In this document: positions 20,705 through 25,470 of the stretch, in pieces
How positions within the stretch are numbered: the first letter of the stretch is position 1
Layout: each line of letters begins with the position of its first letter
Origin: DASRDS01 sp035569435
Lineage (GTDB): Bacteria > Gemmatimonadota > Gemmatimonadetes > Gemmatimonadales > Gemmatimonadaceae
DNA length: 25,470 bases
Assembly (NCBI GenBank): GCA_035569435.1
Contig: DATMNB010000317.1
Coordinates: 1 to 25,470 of the forward strand
Direction: 5' to 3'
Position numbers and translations under genes: made by a program
Notes under the pieces: generated by a model
The model's input: only the letters and a program-made list of their open reading frames with translations
The model's database searches: none
Told to the model about the DNA's origin: nothing

Positions 20705-21352
20705 GTGGCAGATGAGATCAACGTCGCGATGACGCAGCCGTCTGGCGGAACGCTTGGTCAGTGGACCGATCAAGAGGCGGTTTGGGCTGGCGAGGCCGCG
20801 TTGGTGGCGCGGATCCAACAGGGCGAAGTGGCGGCCTTCGAGGCGCTGTTCGCGATGTACTACGTTCGTGTGCGGACGGCCATCATCCGGTACGTCAGGT
20901 CTCCCGAGGTCGCGGAGGACCTGACGCAGGATGTATTCGCGTGGGTCTGGGCGGAACGTAGCACTTGGACCGTGCGCCTCAGGGTCGATCGCTATCTTTT
21001 TGGAGCGGCCCGAAATCGTGCGTTGAACTACCTCAAGCGCCAAGGCATCGCGACGCGCTACGAGGAGCGCGCGATTCAGCAGGCGGAGACCGAGGATGAG
21101 CTTCACGCGCCTGCTACCCCCGCCGACGACCAGCGGGAACGCGAGCTGGACGACATGGTGCGTTACGCCTTGGAACGCTTGCCGCCACGACGCCGGCAAG
21201 CCGTGACGCTGCGCGTCGTCTACGGGCTTTCGAATTCCGAAGTCGCGCAGGCGATGGGTGTTTCCGTCAAGGCGGTGGAGTTTCACTTCGCGCATGGGCT
21301 CAAGGCCGTGCGCGCCGTGTTGCGCGCCGAATTCGGCTTTCCTGGCGACTGA
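20705..21352 (+). CDS. ECF-family RNA polymerase sigma factor (FecI-like)
   Basis: 215 residues. Region 2 (about 40-110): AAFEALFAMYYVRVRTAIIRYVRSPEVAEDLTQDVFAWVWAERSTW with DLTQDVF core-binding and -10 recognition residues, then VDRYLFGAARNRALNYLKRQ. Region 4 (about 157-207): ALERLPPRRRQAVTLRVVYGLSNSEVAQAMGVSVKAVEFHFAHGLKAVR, a helix-turn-helix for -35 recognition. No region 3. GTG 20705 start; ATG 20729 is a possible alternative. It is followed by FecR-like and SusC-like genes, the standard cell-surface signalling arrangement in which the TonB receptor and anti-sigma control this factor. Confidence 0.92.
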   Translation: MADEINVAMTQPSGGTLGQWTDQEAVWAGEAALVARIQQGEVAAFEALFAMYYVRVRTAIIRYVRSPEVAEDLTQDVFAWVWAERSTWTVRLRVDRYLFGAARNRALNYLKRQGIATRYEERAIQQAETEDELHAPATPADDQRERELDDMVRYALERLPPRRRQAVTLRVVYGLSNSEVAQAMGVSVKAVEFHFAHGLKAVRAVLRAEFGFPGD

Positions 21353-21428
21353 TTTATGAGGTTGAGTCTGGCCTAGGGTGTTTGGCGGAGTCCGTGTCCT
21401 AAGGGAGTAAGCCCCTCTCGGAAGGCAC

Positions 21429-22607
21429 GTGGACGCTCGCCCAGATCTGATACTCCAAGTGAAATATCTCGCCGGCGAGTGCACGCTCGCCGAGCGGGAG
21501 TTGATCGAACAGTGGCTTGGCCAAGATGCGAGTCGGCGGGCCGAGCTCGAGGCGCTGCGGCAGACATGGGCTGCGCTGGAGGATCTGCGCCCGCGTCCAG
21601 ACTGGCGTCCGGCCTTTGCACGGCTGAGTGACAGGCTCGGTCTGCACGGCTCGCCGTCTTCAACATCCGGCGCCACCCCGGCCGAATCCAGGGAGTTGCG
21701 TCTCTTTCCTTCACCGACAGCGCCGCCTGACGCGGCCGCGATCCCGACGCCCGGCGACCGGCCGCAGGCGATGCCGACGACCAGCAGCGCCCGTGCTAGT
21801 AGGCGACCATTGTTCGGCGATTTCACCGGCCCGCGGCCGTTGTACACGGCGTGGTGGTTCCGGAGCGCCGCAGCCTGCCTCGTCGTCGCCGGGTTGGGTA
21901 TGGCGGTCGCGTGGCCGCATCTCGGCCGCACAGCGCGGCCAGCGGCCCGTCTGTTCGTCGCCCGCGATGGCGAGCGACGCAGTGCCATATTGGCCGACGG
22001 CACGCGGCTCACGCTCGCGCCGGGCAGCGAGCTCCGGGTGCCCGCGGGGTACGGACATGGCCGACGTGACGTGTACCTCGAGGGCCAGGCGTCCTTTGTC
22101 GTGCGCTTTGATCCAGCGCGCGCGTTCGCGGTCCATACCACGCACGGTGTGACCCGCGATCTGGGCACGATGTTCGTGGCCCGGGACTACCCTGAAGACA
22201 CGGCGCTCACCGTCATTGTCGCCGAGGGCGGCGTAGCGCTGCAGGGTATCAGGGCGACGGATACCGTAGCGCCGCTCGCGGTGCTCGGGCCTGGTCAACG
22301 CGGTGACCTCGCGGCGGGCGCAGCTCCGCGTGTGACCGCCGTCGATCCCTCGCCGTACTTCGACTGGACGACTGGACGACTGACATTCAAGAACGCACCG
22401 CTTGGGCAGGTCGTGCGTGACATGTCGCGCTGGTACGGACGCGATGTTCGACTCGGCACTCCCGCGCTCGGCGGCGTTCCGGTGACTGGCTCCTACACGA
22501 CTGAACCCGCAGACGAGGTGATTCACGCCGTCGCAGGCGCGGTCGGTGCGCGAGTCGTGCAACGGGGCAGTGCACTGGTCATCGTGCGCGGGCCGAGCCG
22601 GTTGTGA
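21429..22607 (+). CDS. fecR: FecR-family anti-sigma regulator
   Basis: 392 residues from GTG 21429, with GGAAGG upstream (21420-21425). The cytoplasmic N-terminal part has the anti-sigma-like helix YLAGECTLAERELIEQWL and a Pro/Ala-rich linker. One transmembrane helix lies at about residues 141-163 (WWFRSAAACLVVAGLGMAVAW). The periplasmic FecR domain follows: RSAILADGTRLTLAPGSELRVP and VYLEGQASFVVRFDPARAFAVHTTHGVTRDLGTMFVARDYPED. A C-terminal domain (GRLTFKNAPLGQVVRDMSRWYGRDVRLG and on, about 325-390) is STN/DUF4974-like. It transmits receptor occupancy across the inner membrane to the sigma factor encoded just upstream (76-bp gap). Confidence 0.9.
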   Translation: MDARPDLILQVKYLAGECTLAERELIEQWLGQDASRRAELEALRQTWAALEDLRPRPDWRPAFARLSDRLGLHGSPSSTSGATPAESRELRLFPSPTAPPDAAAIPTPGDRPQAMPTTSSARASRRPLFGDFTGPRPLYTAWWFRSAAACLVVAGLGMAVAWPHLGRTARPAARLFVARDGERRSAILADGTRLTLAPGSELRVPAGYGHGRRDVYLEGQASFVVRFDPARAFAVHTTHGVTRDLGTMFVARDYPEDTALTVIVAEGGVALQGIRATDTVAPLAVLGPGQRGDLAAGAAPRVTAVDPSPYFDWTTGRLTFKNAPLGQVVRDMSRWYGRDVRLGTPALGGVPVTGSYTTEPADEVIHAVAGAVGARVVQRGSALVIVRGPSRL

Positions 22608-22612
22608 CACTG

Positions 22613-25470
22613 ATGCGCGCCGTACGGGCCATGTGCCTCGTTCTCGTCACGATCGTGGTTGCGGACCGCGCTAGTGGACAAGGATCGCCGTCCGGCGATC
22701 GTGGCCCTCGCTTCGTGTCGCCGCCTGATGCTCATGGCACGCGCGCCGATCGGAGTCAGGCGTCTGTATTCCGACGTCGCATCGCACTCGACCTAAAAGG
22801 CGTGTCGATCGCGGACGCGATCGACGCAATCGGTGAAAAGTCAGGACTGCACTTCACCTATAGTCCGGCCGCTGTCGCGTCTGAGCGGCGTGTGACGATC
22901 AAGGATAGCCGTGTGACGGTCGCGGACGCGTTATCGGCGGTGCTTGCCGGCGCTGGGCTGGATGTGGAGCTCACGGGCGATGGTCAGGCGACGCTCCTCC
23001 CGCGGCCGGTGAGCTCACTGGTGCCGGCGAGCGTGCCGGGCGGAGGGATATTCGGGCTTGTCACCTGGTTCGATTCGGCAGGGAAGAAAATGACGCCGGT
23101 CGGCCGTGCCACAGTGTCACTCGAGGAGTCGAAGAAAACGGCGCGCACGCTGGACAACGGAGCGTACTTTTTCGCCCACCTGCCACCTGGCTCGTACCGC
23201 CTAACAGTCCGAGCGCTGGGCTACGTCTCGGTCACGACGGCCGCAGTCGCCACGGCTGATTCGGAGACACGGCTCGATATCGCGCTCCGTCGCGCTACCA
23301 CGACGTTGGACGAGGTCGTCACGACGGCGGCGGGAGATCAAAGGAAGTATCAGGTCGGGAGCGATATCACGACGATCGACGTGGATTCGGTGATGCAAGT
23401 CGCCCCCGTCTCGACCGTCACCGATCTCCTGGAGTCGCGCGTGCCCGGCCTCGAGGTCATGCATACGTCGGGTGCACCAGGTGATCCCTCGCGGCTGCGG
23501 TTGCGGGGCGTGGGCAGCATCCTGGGCAACAACGATCCGATCATCATCATCGATGGCGTCCGCGTCTACAGCAATCAGTCCGACTCCACGTCGGCCAATC
23601 TCGCCCCGTCGATCAAGCCCAACATCAACATTCCCAATGGCGGGAGTGGCTCCCCGGGCAACTACGCAGGCTCATCGAACCTGGCGACTGGCAGCGTCAA
23701 TCGGTACGCCGCCCCATCTCCGTTAGACGAGATCGACCCGAACAGCATCGAGACGATCGAGGTCATGAAAGGGGCGTCGGCGTCTGCTCTCTACGGCTCG
23801 GACGCGGCCAGTGGTGTGATCGTGATCACGACCAAGCGGGGCAAGAACGGGCCCGCGCATTGGAGCGTCGCCGCTGACAAGGGGATTCAGGAGCTGCCCG
23901 GCACGTTCCCAGAGGCGTACTTCGTGTTCGGCCACGCGCTCACTGGCCAGCCCAGTGGGCTCAATGGCTGCCGGGGCGGAGGCCAGGCGTGTGTCGTCGA
24001 CAGCATCGTCGCCTTCCAAGCGCTCAACAACCCACGGTACACCCCGTTTGGCACGAGCACTAGCACCCACGCGAGTGGGTCCGTCTCCGGTGGTAGTGGG
24101 AAGTTGCAATACTCCCTCACGGCGAGCGGTGGAACGGAAGTCGGCGATGCGAGACTGCCGGGCATTGAGGTGCAGCGATACGAGAAGTTCTATGGAACGA
24201 CCCCGCCGGGTTGGATGATACGGCCCGACAATTTGAGCACATGGGGTGGGACGGCCAGCCTCACCGCGCAGCTCAGTAAGGCCATGAGCGTGTCCGTCAT
24301 GAGTTCCCTATTCAGCAATAGCCAGCAGAAATCGTCGTTGGGAGAGAATGCGATCCCGCAGCTGCTCGGGATGTACGTCAGTCCGGCGCAGCTGGACAGC
24401 AATCCTTTGCTCACGGGCTATTACGAGCGCGCCACCGACGATGCGCTCAACTCGACAAGCGCCGCAACGCTGAACTGGAGGGTGTTCTCGTGGCTGCCCG
24501 TGACGGTCCAGGGCGGCATCAACGTGCTGACACGGGACGACCAGACGATGGTGCCCCACGGCTTGCCGGAGCAGCCGGGCGACACGACGGGCAACTTTGG
24601 CGCGGGCCACAGTACCGCACTCACGAAGACGCTCAACGTGGTCACCGCAGGTATTCCTCTCATCGGACAATCGCTGAGCCTGAGCCTTGGCATGAATATC
24701 ACGGCCCAGTCGCTGAGCCAGATGTCGCTCGAAGTCCCATACCTCGCGCCCGGCCAAAGTCAGCCGAACCAGCTGACCGTCCCCACCGGGGTATTGGGCT
24801 CGACAACCGGGAGCCAGACGGAGCTCAGCCAAACCACCTACGGGTGGTTTGTCGAGCCGGTCATCATGCTCGGCGGCTCGAGCCTCTTCATCACGCCGGG
24901 TTTCCGTCTCGATGGCGGTACAAACTCGGGGTCGCACGCGCAGTTCAGCGGATTCCCGAAGACGGGCGTGTCATGGATCGCGTCGAAGAACCGCTTCTTC
25001 CCATTCAAGAAAGTCATCTCGGTGTTCCGACTCCGTGGTGCGTACGGGTCGGCAGGCGTGCAGCCGAGCCCTGGCGAGAAGCTGCGCCTGTTCAACTACC
25101 ATCCCGAAAGCCTGGATGGTACGACCGTCGGCAATGGCGTCGCGCTCACCAATCTTGGTAATACGACACTCCGGCCCGAGCGGTCGAATGAGCTCGAGGG
25201 CGGCTTCGACGCGGAGCTCTGGCACGGCCGCGTCGCCGTCACGTTCTCGCAATACAGCAACACGCGCACGAATGCAATCCTCAACGTGCCGGTCGCTCCG
25301 TCGGTGAGCACCGGCGGGAGCACCAACTTCATCTTCAAGAACGTCGGTGTCATCCGGAACAGCGGCACGGAATTGACGCTCAACGTGCTCGCCCTCGACC
25401 GGCAGGCCATCTCGTGGCACGTCGGCGGTCAACTCAGTCACAACCAGAATGTTGTCGTACGGCTCAATCC
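22613..25470 (+). CDS. SusC/RagA-type TonB-linked outer-membrane receptor (3' end outside the window)
   Basis: 952 residues visible, frame still open at the edge. ATG 22613 follows the fecR stop by five bases; ATG 22631 is an alternative. Signal peptide MRAVRAMCLVLVTIVVADRASG (1-22). An STN (secretin/TonB short N-terminal) domain lies at about 55-125 (DLKGVSIADAIDAIGEKSGLHFTYS), explaining dialogue with FecR. A carboxypeptidase-regulatory-like module follows (about 145-230; ALGYVSV). Then a TonB-box-like LDEVVTTAAGD and a plug domain (VTDLLESRVPGLEV, RLRGVGSILGNNDPIIIIDGVRV, IETIEVMKGASASALYGSDAASGVIVITTKRG). The beta-barrel follows. This is the SusC hallmark set. A SusD partner would be expected downstream. 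Confidence 0.93.
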   Translation, partial: MRAVRAMCLVLVTIVVADRASGQGSPSGDRGPRFVSPPDAHGTRADRSQASVFRRRIALDLKGVSIADAIDAIGEKSGLHFTYSPAAVASERRVTIKDSRVTVADALSAVLAGAGLDVELTGDGQATLLPRPVSSLVPASVPGGGIFGLVTWFDSAGKKMTPVGRATVSLEESKKTARTLDNGAYFFAHLPPGSYRLTVRALGYVSVTTAAVATADSETRLDIALRRATTTLDEVVTTAAGDQRKYQVGSDITTIDVDSVMQVAPVSTVTDLLESRVPGLEVMHTSGAPGDPSRLRLRGVGSILGNNDPIIIIDGVRVYSNQSDSTSANLAPSIKPNINIPNGGSGSPGNYAGSSNLATGSVNRYAAPSPLDEIDPNSIETIEVMKGASASALYGSDAASGVIVITTKRGKNGPAHWSVAADKGIQELPGTFPEAYFVFGHALTGQPSGLNGCRGGGQACVVDSIVAFQALNNPRYTPFGTSTSTHASGSVSGGSGKLQYSLTASGGTEVGDARLPGIEVQRYEKFYGTTPPGWMIRPDNLSTWGGTASLTAQLSKAMSVSVMSSLFSNSQQKSSLGENAIPQLLGMYVSPAQLDSNPLLTGYYERATDDALNSTSAATLNWRVFSWLPVTVQGGINVLTRDDQTMVPHGLPEQPGDTTGNFGAGHSTALTKTLNVVTAGIPLIGQSLSLSLGMNITAQSLSQMSLEVPYLAPGQSQPNQLTVPTGVLGSTTGSQTELSQTTYGWFVEPVIMLGGSSLFITPGFRLDGGTNSGSHAQFSGFPKTGVSWIASKNRFFPFKKVISVFRLRGAYGSAGVQPSPGEKLRLFNYHPESLDGTTVGNGVALTNLGNTTLRPERSNELEGGFDAELWHGRVAVTFSQYSNTRTNAILNVPVAPSVSTGGSTNFIFKNVGVIRNSGTELTLNVLALDRQAISWHVGGQLSHNQNVVVRLN

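Noticed and set aside
20609..22168. 519-codon open frame antisense to the sigma and fecR genes
   Set aside because: Arg/Pro/Ser-rich shadow translation of GC-rich DNA; the opposite strand carries clear sigma and FecR motifs.
1..25470. tRNA, rRNA or CRISPR features
   Set aside because: No cloverleaf-like tRNA, rRNA segment or regularly spaced identical repeats were seen. The 38-bp element copies are far apart and lie at promoters, so they are not an array.

Overview
The window is GC-rich throughout. It ends in an ECF sigma factor, FecR-type anti-sigma and SusC/RagA-type TonB receptor cassette, an arrangement typical of Bacteroidota-like lineages. Combined with the very high GC, this suggests Gemmatimonadota (for example a Gemmatimonas/Gemmatirosa relative); that is inference from gene content, not a database match.

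Positions 1 to about 9.6 kb look like part of a conjugative or mobilizable element. It holds the end of a TraG/VirD4 coupling protein, a TraF-type S26 peptidase, a MobC-like protein with a MOBP-type relaxase, and a free-standing duplicate of the relaxase C-terminal region. It also carries a FitAB/VapBC toxin-antitoxin pair with a perfect operator, a RadC-GIY-YIG-hypothetical operon, two Cys/hypothetical genes, a DUF932 gene and two paralogous small HTH regulators. Three of the leftward accessory operons share a 38-bp upstream element with conserved internal spacing and a TA-rich hexamer 19-20 bp downstream. A half copy lies in front of the second HTH gene. This looks like an element-encoded regulon.

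Positions 10.1-14.1 kb hold the most striking system. A rightward, tightly overlapping operon encodes a small ubiquitin-like protein (Gly at a GDG motif followed by a five-residue tail), an E2-like protein, a JAB/MPN peptidase and a ThiF-fold E1. It diverges from an XRE repressor and an ImmA/IrrE-like protein. The shared promoter region carries a spaced inverted repeat overlapping a good -35 box and a leader with hairpins. The operon belongs to the broad class of bacterial ubiquitin-like conjugation operons (Bil/Bub-like). The single-domain UBL, the order UBL-E2-JAB-E1 and the ImmA-XRE partner make this variant worth attention. The likely logic is that JAB exposes the UBL C-terminal Gly, E1 adenylates it, E2 transfers it to a target, and the XRE/ImmA pair controls expression.

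Positions 14.4-18.8 kb hold a stand-alone OmpR-type winged helix followed by a receiver domain with no conventional start, a mutarotase-like protein, a PfkB-family kinase and an AbiEi-like winged-helix protein. An aspartate kinase follows (18.85-20.26 kb). After a 440-bp hairpin-rich gap, the sigma/FecR/SusC nutrient-uptake cassette runs off the right edge.
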